Positions 10,830 to 23,042 of a stretch of 64,000 bases of DNA are shown in pieces. A program made the translations under genes and the position numbers. The first letter of the stretch is position 1. The number at the start of each line of letters is the position of its first letter. The notes beneath the pieces were generated by a model that was given only the letters and a program-made list of their open reading frames with translations, was not told the DNA's origin and searched no databases. Source of the DNA: Leucaena leucocephala (lineage: Eukaryota > Streptophyta > Magnoliopsida > Fabales > Fabaceae); assembly GCA_037074615.1 (NCBI GenBank), contig CM073550.1, positions 12,914,001 to 12,978,000 on the forward strand, given 5' to 3'.

Positions 10830-12788
10830 ATGACTGCTTCTGCTGCTCCTATTTCGGTTTCAGGTGACCCTTTTGTTTCCATTTCCAAGCCTCTTGCTTT
10901 ACCCTTACCCTTCAATTCCTCCTGCATTGAGCTTCACGGAGCTACATTGAGGGCTTCAAGGGTATTTCTGTTGTGTTGTATGATTTATCTCCTGGACGCC
11001 ATTTTTGTGTGCTGATTTTGCTAATGAGCTAATTATATAACTATTGCTGTGGCAGATCTTTAGCTTTAAGTTGGAAACACGGAAAACCGATCTAACCCAT
11101 TTGAGATTGTTGAACGGTTTAAGGTAAGTTCTCAACTTTCCATTGGTATATCTGCTTAAAGTAAAATTATTACTATTGGATTGCTTACTGTTAACTTTCT
11201 TTTTATCTACTTAAACAGTAATTATTAATGTCTGGAATGGTTGTTCTCAACTAATCCGCTGTTTCTTTGGTGGTGATGATTGTTATACTTGTCTGAATAT
11301 AAGAGATTGCTCTGAGTTAAAATCATTCCGGAGGGAAATTCATAGTAGAGGGCTTGGTTATTGTTTACCATTTTTTCATTTTAAGTTGTAAAAGGTTTGA
11401 AGCTCCCCTTGGCAATGTGCAAATTACATAGATTGAAAAGGAAAATAAGACTTTTGATCTTGGTGCGTCTTCTATATGGATTTCAGTTTGGTCTTTGTTA
11501 ACTTGAGCAATCTATGCTGGTTTGATAAGACCAAAGCTCTTAATCTCTATTCTATATTGAATACTGATGTGTTTAATGTGATCCCATGGTTTTTCATGGT
11601 TCAATTTTAATTCTTTGTGGTTTAATGAGCCCTACAATTATACTTCTATGTGGATGTTATGATCAACACTTTAAGGTAAAAAGTGATTTGTTCTTATTGG
11701 AATGAAGTCCAGCAAAACACTTAGTGCCTTGTTCTTATGTTTTTAGGAGCAATAAAACTTTAGATTTGAAGGCTTCCATGGGGCCTTCTGGATTTACCCA
11801 GCAACAGGGAAACAGTAATCCAGAAACTGTGACAGAAGCTGAAAAGGGGTATGATCTATTTAATGATCTGAAGGACAGGTTCTTAAGTTTTAAAAAGAAC
11901 AAATACATGTAAGTTTCAGTATTGCCTTGTTCACAAGTGTTTTTACTGCTAATTGTCATAAAAGGAATAAAATTCTTCAAGATTGTTTTCTGCTTTCTGG
12001 CAGGGGAAACTTAGAACATTTCAAAAATCTTGCCGAGGCTCAATCACCGAAGGTAATTACTCTGTGTCACCCTTTTGACTAAGAATTCAATATTTTTTTG
12101 CATTATCGGTTTTCATTTAGTCTTTTTAGTCCATTTCTTCAATTTGTCTCCTAGGGAAATCAATTTTTCTTGACTAACATGTGCAAGAACAGTTTATGGT
12201 CATTGCTTGTGCAGACTCTAGGGTTTGCCCATCATATGTTCTGGGATTTCAACCTGGTGAAGCTTTCATGATTCGGAATGTCGCTAATTTGGTGACTGCA
12301 TTTGAGGTATACCATCAAACTAGTATTGTTGTTGCACTGTGGGGAAGTCTGCCTTCCCTTTCTAAAGTATGACCCCGTATTTCTCGATGCAGAATGGACC
12401 AACAGAGACAAATGCTGCTCTAGAATTTGCCGTGACCACACTTAAAGTAAGACTTTTTTGCCAATGAATTCGCAAGCTTTTAATAGTTTGTTTTTTTTAT
12501 CTATTTATCTCTGTACATTTTGTTTCTTTGATCTGTTAGTCATTTACTTTTTTGCTTCTTAAAATAGGAAAGATATCCAATTTCATTACGGAATTCAATC
12601 AGAACCTTGTAATCAGCCATGTTGAATAACTTTGATTATGAATTCATTTTACTCTCATGGGCTATTCACAAACTAGGATGATAGAAAGAAAATGATTCTA
12701 GTTATAATACTGGTTGATCTTGTGTTATATCTTCAATGGACTGCTTGGGTTACCAGTTTTGAGCTCAATATGGAAAATGAAGCAGGAG

Positions 12789-12826
<38 letters not shown>

Positions 12827-14400
12827 CAGTAGTGTTAGGTCAACTGCCGATAATTATTAAGTTTGGTACATAAATGGATTTGAACAATAGCATTAACCCA
12901 TACTTTGTAATTCTAAAACTCATAGCTTGGGTTTGTGACTTTGTTTTATGTATCTGGAGGACTTTTCAGTTTATATATATATAACCTTCTGTTCTGAAAA
13001 CATATAGTTTTCTACTTTGATCTGAAAGATGAAATCTTATTCTTACTGTAGGTGGAGAACATCTTGGTCATTGGTCACAGCTGCTGTGGGGGAATTCGTG
13101 CTCTTATGAGCATGCAAGATGATGCAAATGGAAGGTTGAATTTTAGATAATATAAATGTTCATCAGTGTCTTCCCTTCTATGATAAAAAAAAAATTACAT
13201 TTCATTTTCTTGGTTATTTCTTTTTCTCTAGCCTCTTAGAAAGCTGGGTTGTTGCTGGAAAAAATTCCAGAATAAAAACTGAGACTGCTGCCTCTGGCCT
13301 GGACTTTGATCAGAAGTGCAGGCATTGTGAGAAGGTATATTTAATGAACTTTAGGTGCATCACCTAATTTACAATTTCTAATGTTTTTATCTGCTAATAT
13401 ATTCGTAGGTTCTAATCTCTTCATTCCTATGATGAATGATAATATCTTAATAGTTAGTTTATGATTACATCCTAATAACGCTATGCAATTAACCGACCTC
13501 ACTTAATGAGATAGATCTTATTACTGTTGTTGTCATATATTTATTGGCTCTTGCATGTTGAGGTGGAGGCCTTAATTTATATTGTGTAATTGTTTTATTT
13601 GCTGATGTATTTGTAGTGTCTAATGTGTTCATTCTCATGGTAAATAATATATTCTAATTTGATAAAACTCAATGATTGTTATGTAATGCATGTTGTTGAC
13701 ATTACTTGTGTTTTGTTCAATGAAGGGGAGGGGAGAGATTTTAAGAAAGGAAAATAACTATGAGATATAAGGAAGTAATATAATCACAAAAATATCTCAC
13801 AACTAGTGAGCAGTATGTAATGACAAGTTCCAATACAGGAAATAACAAGTCGATAGCTGCTCACTTGTTCAAGGACTTTTTGGTGATTATATTCTTTCCT
13901 CAAGACTTCATAGTGATTTTTGCTTTTAATAATCCTTCCAAATTTTCTCTCCCTCCCCTCCATTTTGTTTTAACCAAAAGAGGGGAGGGAAAATTCTCCC
14001 CTTCCCCTCCAACCAAACAGAATAGTGATTGAGATAAGACATGTTATTGTAATGTATTACTTTGCTTTTCATAATTATACATCATAGTTTTATGTTTTTC
14101 ATCAACTTCTATGATTGATATGATATGAGACTTTGCAAAATGTTTATTCCTAAAGGAAATCGATCGAGCGCCTGAATGATTCAAGTGAATTTTATGTAGG
14201 AATCACTTAACAATTCCTTATTGAACTTACTTACCTATCCATGGATAGGAGAAAGGGTGTCGAAAGGAGAGCTGCTCATTCATGGCGGTTATTATGATTT
14301 CATTGAATGCTCATTTGAAAAATGGACTTTAGATTACATGAAAATGAAAACAGAAGGAACTGATAAGTTAGTAGTGAAAAACAGGGTGGTTTGGTGCTAA
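10830..14400 (+). CDS. Beta-carbonic anhydrase, BCA5/BCA6-like clade
   Basis: Zinc enzyme interconverting CO2 and bicarbonate. Nine exons by GT-AG reading: 10830-10961, 11056-11123, 11747-11908, 12004-12052, 12193-12306, 12393-12446, 13052-13134, 13232-13334, 14200-14400. They total 966 nt in one frame, giving 321 aa. Residues 1 to about 85 are Ser/Leu-rich with few acids, like a plastid transit peptide. The catalytic core has AEAQSPKFMVIACADSRVCP (zinc Cys and the Asp-Arg pair), GFQPGEAFMIRNVANLV, ENGPTETNAALEFAV, and VENILVIGHSCCGGIRALMS (zinc His and Cys). It continues with FDQKCRHCEKESLNNSLLNL, HGGYYDF and FEKWTLDY, and ends VVWC. All metal ligands are present, so it looks functional. Intron 8 carries a MITE fragment and intron 6 a TA microsatellite. 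Organelle targeting is inferred. Confidence 0.93.
12791..12824. repeat. (AT)n microsatellite in carbonic anhydrase intron 6
   Basis: An uninterrupted AT dinucleotide run inside the 605-bp intron between exons 6 and 7. Similar runs lie at 16081-16110, 23010-23038 and 27964-27988. Confidence 0.95.
13720..14030. mobile_element. MITE-like insertion in carbonic anhydrase intron 8
   Basis: The left part has GAAGGGGAGGGGAGAG and the right part has CTCCCCTTCCCCTCCAACCAAACAG. These are the G-rich and CCAAACA-type ends seen in the 7147-7800 element, in inverted arrangement. It lies wholly within the intron and does not touch splice sites. Confidence 0.5.
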
Positions 14401-14419
14401 AGATTTTCTTTTGTTTTCT

Positions 14420-14960
14420 TTAGTGGTAGATTGTATTGTACTTATAATTATGTTATAAATTGGGTTGAGTAATGAGTAGAGAGATTGAATAACCCTTAAA
14501 TTTTAAATTTGTAATATTGATATTATAGAAATAAAAGAAAATTACACATACTATCATTTGAAGCATTTAAACTTTTTTTTTTCTTACATGATTTATAATT
14601 TGGATATTATAAATGATTAGTCTTCCCATATTCTCATATTTACTGACATGGCATTGAATGTTCTATACATTCAGTTAAAATTATGTTTAAACCCATCCAT
14701 TTTTATTTGCTAAACACGTCTTTAGTTTATACCTTATACTCTGAAGAGGGATGAGTATCCAATTTTTTTGTTTTTGTTTTTGACTCAGTTGACCTAAAAT
14801 ATTTATTCAAATAACAATATATAGATAATGAAAGCTATTTAATTCAACTTTTTTTATTTTACTGTTACTTTACATTTAACTATTGTAGCATCTTTAAAAT
14901 TTTAATTTAATCTAACAACCAAATTTACTGGGGTTTATATGTGCCACATGAATCTCATAT
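14420..14960. repeat. Relic duplicate of the NAC gene 3' end
   Basis: It aligns by eye with 18590-19110, the last intron, last exon and 3' flank of the NAC gene. Shared phrases include 'gagtagagagattgaataaccc' (parted as 20-mers), 'catggcattgaatg' versus 'catgacattcagt', and 'tttgctaaacac' versus 'tttgccaaacac'. The last coding exon is not preserved here. It implies an older NAC copy or partial duplication between the two genes. Confidence 0.55.
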
Positions 14961-16077
14961 GTAATTACATGTGAAAATTCTGATCATAAGGAGAGCATGT
15001 TAATTGAAATGAGGAAAAATTTCAAGAATATATAGACATATATATATGTTTAATTAATTATAAATATTTAATGTTTTTGATTCCATTCAAAACGTAAGTT
15101 TAACAATAATGTGATTGCAATAACAATTATATATAACGATTAAAAAAAATAGATATTCAAAGTTTGAATAACCAATAAATATTATCTAGAAAATTGTATT
15201 GATTATATTAAAAGAAGTTCAAAATAAATATTATTTATTTAAGTCTCATGTAAGTTTCTTAGATAAATAATAGGGTTAAAATATAAATCTATCCATAAAG
15301 TATTTCTTACACTCATTTAACAAAATAAAATTTCGTTGGGTGTATGATTACACGTGAAGGATTTAAAATTGTGTAAAATTGTCATGAAAGTGAAATCAAC
15401 CAACGTTGACCATTTAACAAACATATCAATCAAAAAAATAATATAAAAAGGTTCATAAATAATATAAAAATGTCACGACCTTTTAAGTTGGTTAATATCG
15501 ACTATTTAACAATTAGTCCCCACATATGTATAGCATTTTTACTCCTAGCGGCTTCATCTACCATGTGGAGTGGTTTGCACTTGTGCTGCGAAGGTTCTGT
15601 GGTGAGCTTGAAGTTGAAGTAGATAGGTGTATAGATATGCCTGTAGGAATTTGTTTTTGCTGTTGTATGTTTGGGTTTGCCGACTCCCCTGTTCTGAAAT
15701 TTTAGACATGTAATTGATTGCCACTGCTCTCTTCTTGACTGAATCATATCTAGAAATGATGAGGATTAATCTGTGGGAATGATTGACGAGTTGTGATGGG
15801 TATGAGTAAGAATGTTACGGTGATGTCTGGTTTGCAAATTTCCCCTGTTTGTTGTTCTTACATTCACATTGTTGTCGATGTATTGTTGTGGGTGGTGCTG
15901 ATGCGAACTAATATGAATTGGGACTGTGATGCCTGGTTGTAAGGGAATACAGGGATATGTATACGTTGAGGTTGCTACTGCTCTCTGTGCGTGTGTGTGT
16001 TCTTTGTGCAGTGTATGTGTTTGGGGGTATTGTTGCAGGATAATTTTGGCCAGGGAATGTCGTAAGCAAATCTGCAT

Positions 16078-16113
<36 letters not shown>

Positions 16114-17258
16114 TTGTGAGCAAATCAGATGGTTGTGAGTGGTCATGGATTTGATTGGGTTGGAACTTTGGGGATATGATAGTCAAACGTAGGAACCTGG
16201 GATATAACTAAATATCATAAGTCTTGGTTTGGGCATGTTCTGTTTTAAATTTTTCAGTTGGTGGCAGTGGTCATGACAGTTTTAAATCTGAGTTAATCAA
16301 AGAAGAATGTTTGTGAAGAGAAGCTAGAATTAAACTTAGCATATTGGAACCAAGTTTAAGTTACCAAGTCTGGGAACTTTTGCTTTGAGAAATCATATCT
16401 GTCAAGGGTGAATTGTGATTCTAGGGTTTTGTCTCAGTCTCTGTGTGGCAAATCATTGGGTTATAAGCTTGTCAGGATTTCAAGTAACTAAATTTGATGT
16501 TGGGTAATGCTTCCTATCTGGGATAGTTGAAAGCATGTACCATATAGTTGTATGTACATTCGATTGAAACAATATCAGTTGGTTGGTGGTTTAGGAGTTT
16601 ATATATTAAATTTTTGTGAATGATTAATAGCGGGAAATGAAATGGAATCTTAGATTAAAGATGAATTAATTATGTTGAGACTTTATTTAGAGCGTTAATG
16701 TATTGTTTCGGGATGCTAGGGGATTGAAAGGTGAAAGTAATCGAAAGAGTTTGCTGAAAAGAGTAATGGTTTAGGAGCGTGGCAGGTAAGTGAATAACGT
16801 TCCCTAAAATTTATATGTTCAAATGCATTGTCATTTTAATTATTGAATTTCAAATATGAATTACGAAAAAGTAAATTTTACGAAAGTATGGTTTAAATCG
16901 TTAGAAATGATTTTCTTTCTATTTGTTTACAAAGGAATTACGATTATATATAAAAATGAATGAATAAGTTTTTGAAAAGAGTTTGTCAAAAGTTACACTG
17001 AATTGATATATTTAGGAAATACATTTATATGCGAATTTAATATGTTTTCACAGTAATTTGATTTTAAATGTACATGCTAGGGATTTTGAAAAAAGTGATT
17101 TTTGCTAACGGATATGGTATTTAAACGATTGAGATCATTACATGTGAAATAAACTCCACACATGATGGAAACGTTTTGAAAGGACGGAATATAGAATGCT
17201 GGTTGCTAACAGCAATACTGTTAGTTCTTAATGCACATTGGTTTCTCAAGCTCGATGG
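14961..17258. other. Unclassified repeat-like DNA
   Basis: From TGTCACGACC at 15472 the base composition becomes less AT-rich, up to about 17900. TGTCACGACC is a common start of long plant gypsy LTRs, but no matching end or second copy is seen, so a truncated LTR is only a guess. A (TA)n run lies at 16081-16110. Open frames crossing it are repeat artefacts. Confidence 0.3.
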
Positions 17259-17505
17259 ATTATATCGTGGGTTTCATACTCACGATAGGTAGTGGTTGAG
17301 CTACCAGATTATTCCGTGGGTTTGATACTCGCGATGGGTAGTGGTTGAGCTGCCAGATTACACCGTAGGTTTCATACTCGTGAAGGTTAGTGGCCTTGAG
17401 TCATCGACAGTTAGTGGCTTGGAGCCACCAGATTACACCGTGGGTTTCATACTCATGAAGGTTAGTGGCCTTGAGCCATTGACAGTTAGCGGCTTCGAGC
17501 TGCCA
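17259..17505. repeat. Minisatellite of four related units
   Basis: Two 49-bp units (17259-17307, 17308-17356) are followed by two units of about 75 bp (17357-17431, 17432-17505). All start 'atta..ccgt(a/g)ggtttcatact' and end 'gagc(t/c)(g/a)cca'. The longer units carry an inserted 'cagttagtggctt' segment, itself a partial repeat. No conserved frame was seen. Confidence 0.8.
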
Positions 17506-18359
17506 TATTGGTTTGTTACCCTCATGAACTGCGTGTCTACGTCTGTTTCGTGGCTTCATTCTACACATGGTTATTTACCCTCGTGAACTGTGTGTTCACT
17601 TCTATTTTTGTTCTGTTAAAGTCCTACAGAAAGCTTATGGTTTTGAACGAATTATTTTAAACATTTGATTTGAAACCATTTCAAATTAATTTGAAATGAT
17701 TATTTCATATTGTTATTTTCCCTAAAATACAAATGTTTATGGAAAGATTTACATTAAATTAAAAAATATTATGAAATACATTTTTAGCATGATTATACAT
17801 TGTTGATTTTCTCATTTTTAATTATGTTTTTGGGACGTTATTTACGAGTAGATTATTTGACCTCAGAAAATGCAAGTGACCCTAACCCTCCCGCTGAGCA
17901 GTGAAGAGTCTCGTTGTCGATCTAAAACGTCATTTTTGACAAAACTATTTTTGATGTAATTATCATTTAGAAAGTGATTGTATTATTTTGAAAGGAAGGT
18001 AAATGTTCCACATAGTTCTCATAAAAGATTTCGTTAAGTTTGGAAAATGATATGAAAACTTGAATATTTGCAGTCTATTGTATGATCATCGAGAGATCAG
18101 TCATATATCGACAATCTTGCCTAGATTTCTAAGACTTGCTTTTGATTTATTAAATATAATTTATTATGGTTTTTATTTCAAAATATTTCATTTAAGATTT
18201 TAGGCTTTTAGAATATAAAATTATTCATATTATGTATCGGCCATGATCTAAAATCTAGGACATGAGAGTCTATGATAAAAATATGGTTATAACTGTGTAA
18301 TCTTTTCCCTTGATATTACATGCAGAATCGACTCTCTCTCTATATATATATATTATAAA
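17506..18359. other. Intergenic, no gene recognised
   Basis: Continuation of the unclassified repeat, to about 17950, followed by AT-rich DNA. Nothing coding is supported. Confidence 0.4.
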
Positions 18360-18417
18360 AGTAAAAAGTTATATGGAAATATAGTGAAGAAGACGCAACA
18401 GAAATCTTAATATGAGT

Positions 18418-18499
18418 AAGAAATATGTTTCAAATTATATAAAAGAATATTTTAGTATAAGAAATATGTTTCAAATTATATAAAAGAATATTTTAGTAT
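18418..18499. repeat. Perfect 41-bp tandem duplication
   Basis: 18418-18458 and 18459-18499 are identical, starting 'aagaaatatgtttcaaatta'. The unit belongs to intron-type sequence that recurs at about 20040 and 20620 within the NAC gene. The perfect identity suggests a recent event. Confidence 0.9.
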
Positions 18500-18908
18500 T
18501 CTTAAACTTGTATAATTCAATCTAACAATTTAATTTAACTATGTCATACTCATAGGACAAAATAATTATTCTTCTTGTTATACCTTAAATAATGTATACA
18601 ATTTATAAATTATTTTATAAATTGGATTGAGTAGAGAGATTGAATAACCCTTTAAATAAATTTATAAGTATTAATATTTTCGGGGGAAAATTGTACATAC
18701 TATCTTTTTTTAGATTATATATATAGATCATTTGCATCATATTTATTTATTTTTCATACTTCTTGATGTAATTTTGATACTATAAATAAATAGTCTTACA
18801 ATATTGAATTTACGTAGCATGACATTCAGTAATCTACGATCTATTCATTCACTTAAAATTATATTAAAATATATCAATTTATATTTGCCAAACACTATCC
18901 CTTGCATT

Positions 18909-21853
18909 TCACAGCTGCAACATCTTCTGCCATTCTTCTTCTCCTAGCCTGCGACATCGTATAAAAATATTATTCAGATAAGAATACAATACAAAATATT
19001 TGATTTTCACTTTTTTATTTTAGTGTTAGTTTACATCTAACTATTTGAGTGTCTTCAAAGTTTTAATTTAATCTAAATCTAATGCAATTGGTTTTATGTG
19101 CGTCTATAATAATTTTTGTAACATGGACCTGACTAATAATAATATATATATATATATATAAAGTTGTAGAATTATTTTCTCTCATGACTTAAATAATAAA
19201 TATCTAAATATACATTTAAAAACAAGGTATATGATTTTAAAAATATATCATACCTCAAGAATTTGTCTTCCCATAAGGAAAAATTGTGAATGGATGACTC
19301 AGTCACTTCTTCTAAAAAGAGTTCTATATTATCCAACATATTTGATATTGGCATATTAAAATATTCTTCATCGTTCACATTTGTTATGGAGAAATTTCCT
19401 TCATTCTTCTCTCCTTCATCATTATTACAACTACTTCGCAAGAATATATTTTTAATTAATGAACAAATTAAAATTAATACTCAAACTTTATCCTCTAAGA
19501 AATTAAACTTCTGAGACTTAGAGAAATAAAAAAAGAGAGAAATTATATATGATTGTTTTAATTATAGCTTTCCATTATACCCTTATTGTTGTTGTTATGT
19601 ACCTTAAGTTTTTCTCTAACCATGAACAGAAATCATCCATGGAAGGATCTTCTTCCTTGCTCTTATTGATTGCTGGAATTATTTGATTATCTTTGTTTCC
19701 TTCATTCTTTTCTTCTTGATCAGAACTACATCACAAGAATATTATTTTAATAATGAATATATGAAATTAATACTCCAGCTTTATTAATAACTAAGTAACT
19801 TATATATGATACTTACATAAATAAAAGAGAGAAATTATATATGATTTTTTTCATTATATCTTTCCATCAAGTTCTATGATAAAACAATATGATAAGTACG
19901 TAATCTTTTGACTCTAATATTATTATTTCTTGCAGAACTGATTGTTTTTTAAAAAGAAAAACCTATATATATATATATAAGTTAAAAATCATATGAATTA
20001 TAGTTAAGAAGAGAGAGCGCGTAAAAATCTTGATATGAGTAAAAAATATATTTCAAATTATGTAAAAGAGTATTTTAATATTTTTAAACTTATATAATTG
20101 AATCTAACAATCTAATTTAAATATATTGTACTTATATGAAAAAATAATGATTATTATTATTATTATTATTCTTGTTGTTGTTATACCTTAAGTTTTTCTC
20201 TAACCACGAACAGAAATCATCCATGGAAGGCTCTTCTTCCTTGCTCTTATTGTCTGATAGAATTATTTGATTATCTTTGTTTCCTTCATTATTTTCTTGT
20301 TGATCACAACTACATCACAATAATATTATTTTAATAATAAATATATGAAATTAATACCCAAGCTTTATTAATAACTAACTTATATATGATACTTAAATAA
20401 ATAAAATAGAGTAATTATATATGCTTTTTTCATTATAGCTTTCCATCAAGTTCTATGATAAATATGATAAGTGCATAATCTTTTATCTTGAATATTACAT
20501 GCAGAACTGATTCATTTTTTTTTATAAAAAAAACCTATATGTATATATATATATAAGTAAAAAATTATATGAAAATATATTGAAGAAGAATAAATAGAGC
20601 ACGTGCAAATCTTTGATGTGAGTAAAACATATATTTCAAATTATGTAAAGGAGAATTTTAATATTTTTAAACTTATATAACTGAAACTAACAATATTCTA
20701 ATTTAACTTAATTGTAAGAGTAATTATTCTTATACCTTAAGTTTGTTTCTAACCACGAACAGAAATTATCCATGGACATGTTGGTCTCTTCTTTGCACTT
20801 GGCCTGAGGAATTATTTGATTATCGTTGTTTTGTTCACAAATTTGTTTTTGAATATTTTCTGTTGGTTCTGTTCTTGTCTTCTTGTTTCTTGGATTTCCT
20901 TTTTGCTCTTCATAATATTTTTGTTGTTTTTCTTCACGCTCTTTTCTTTTCTTTTGTAGTTTAACAGTTCTATCATTTTTTCTTATCCGACAGACAACGT
21001 AATCTTTTATCTGTAAATGTAAAAAAAATTATTAATTAGTATAAAATAAATGTTTTGATTAAACGCAATGTAAAATAAAGAGTCAAAGTATGGATATAAA
21101 ATAAAATATATATTATACAATACTACGTATATATACTATTGATTTTATACATTATTTATTTGCAGACAATTTAAAAGTTCAAAGAGACTATCCACGTATG
21201 AATCAAAATTCGAGGAGTTACTTATGAATACAGAAGTAAAACTTAAGCGGGTATATAATTGATAACTAGGAATTATCTTCCACTTAAAACCTCATGGAAA
21301 TTTATAATTAAGTTTTAAATATTAAAAGAGTTTTAATATAATTAAATTTAAAATATTTAAATAAAAGAGATAGAAACTTCACCTGCCAGTGAGAAGTAAA
21401 CAGCGAAGGATTAAGAGAATACTCGTGCATAATCCATTTGCCATCTTGATCAGTTCCGCTTTTCTCAAACCGGAACCTCTTCATGAATCCAACCACAGAT
21501 TGATTGATAGTTCCATCAATGTTATTATAACTATTGATTGCGATCCTTTTTGCCAGAGCTTCCCCTTCCCAAGACCCTAATCCCACCTTCCTCTCCACAT
21601 TCCTAGCTTCAGGGTTCTTCTTCTTTAGTTTTGTGAAGACATAGAGATCTTCGCATTGAAATGACTTAACTACATATTCACTGAAACGTTCCCAGATTTG
21701 CCATGGATTCTCATTACCATAAAGATCGCACTCAACGATTACACGTTCCATAGGTAATTCTTGTCCCATCACTTTCTTATAAAGATAATCTCTAATGAGT
21801 TCAATATCTTCGGGACAAAATCTCCACCCAGTTGGCATTTCAAATGAACTCAT
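18909..21853 (-). CDS. NAC-domain transcription factor with repeated C-terminal module
   Basis: Six exons on the minus strand by GT-AG reading: 21383-21853, 20736-21010, 20187-20309, 19603-19725, 19254-19430, 18909-18948. They total 1209 nt in one frame, giving 402 aa. The NAC domain fills exon 1 and the start of exon 2: PTGWRFCPEDIELIRDYL (subdomain A), DLYGNENPWQIWE (C), KKKNPEARNVERKVGLGSW (D), HEYSLNP, then IKDYVVCRIRKND (E). The usual WKATG is absent, so it is an atypical NAC. Exon 2 continues as a Lys/Glu-rich, probably coiled stretch ending MDNFCSWLETNLR. Exons 3 and 4 are each 123 nt and encode about 41 residues ending SMDDFCSWLEKNLR. Exon 5 holds a diverged copy (HNFSLWEDKFLR). The last exon adds LGEEEWQKMLQL. 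Nuclear DNA binding is inferred from the family. Confidence 0.85.
19240..20780. repeat. Tandem exon-plus-intron duplications in the NAC gene
   Basis: The units around exons 3, 4 and the 3' part of exon 2 share intron sequence ('tatatttcaaattatgtaaa', 'ctttccatcaagttctatga') and exon sequence ('aacagaaatcatccatgga'). Exons 3 and 4 have the same length and phase, as expected from duplication of a whole exon with symmetric phase. Confidence 0.85.
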
Positions 21854-22675
21854 TTTCTTCCCTAATATTGTTCAGTTATTCTCTTGCACTCAATTACTTG
21901 ATCGCTTCTTGATTTAAAGAAAGGAATCTGACATAATATATATAAAAAAGTTTAGATAAGATTAATTTATCTAAATCATACATATTTCCAATCAATTTTA
22001 ATTTATTCGATATAAATCTATAAGATTAATGAAAAAAATGGGGATAGCTTCTTTGTTAAATTTCAAGAGGATAATCCTCAAAGATATTCACTTTTCCAGT
22101 TCCTTAAAAAAAATCTCACATATACGGATATATCCGTGTGTGTGTATAAATAAAATTATTGAGTCTCCAATTTGTAGAAAATAATCCTAAGAAATAATCC
22201 CCCTATCTTATACTATATTCATTTGTTCCCTTAACATCTTCAACCATCCTAAGATAATTCTTGAAAATATTTCACTCTCTCTCTAGAATGATTTTTTTTC
22301 ATATTTGCATTTATTTACTCTTCTAAATTATTATTTTTGACCCTTCATTCAAACTACTTGGGACAATTTGTTCACAACTATCAGTTATAACAAATGTACA
22401 TATTACATTAATAATAATAATATATATATATTAGTTTCTAAACACTCATCTATGAAGTCATATTTTTATTTAATATTTACAATACAAATTTGTATCTTTA
22501 AATGTTATAGTTTTATAAATATTATTATTTTGATGCGCGTCACTTTGGTCAATATTGAATAAAAAGACAAAAAAATATTTGAGTACCTTTTATTGTTTCC
22601 CTCTTCGTAAATCCTGACTGGATTTTTTCTCTTTGTATTTTTTTAGGGCTCTCTCTTCTTTTCCTTTTTTTCTCT
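21854..22675. other. NAC gene upstream region
   Basis: Presumed NAC promoter and leader, read leftward. 22080-22200 is another copy of the PRP-associated flank and lacks the CACTA insertion. No gene is seen. Confidence 0.5.
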
Positions 22676-23003
22676 TTCCCTCTCTTGACTTGACTTCTAT
22701 TTATAACCTTTTTTTCTTGGCGTGGTATTTATGGACATTCTAAAGCTAGGGTTGTTTTTTCAAGATACGATAAGATATTGGGAATAATATCAACTGAAAT
22801 CTTGATAGATTATAACATTTGGATATATCCAAAGATAATTTAAGGATATTGAATCGTCATTATATCTTTTTTATACAAATTACAAAATTGTCATTATTTA
22901 TTTAGTTCATTAACAATGGGAAAGAGAGCTTTACAAAATAATTATATATATTTGTTTTATATATTTTATATTAATTTTTATAGATCTCTTTTGAAATATC
23001 TTC

Positions 23004-23042
<39 letters not shown>

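Noticed and set aside
15766..16186. Minus-strand frames with an Ile-Tyr repeat
   Set aside because: They cross the (TA)n microsatellite at 16081-16110; low complexity only.
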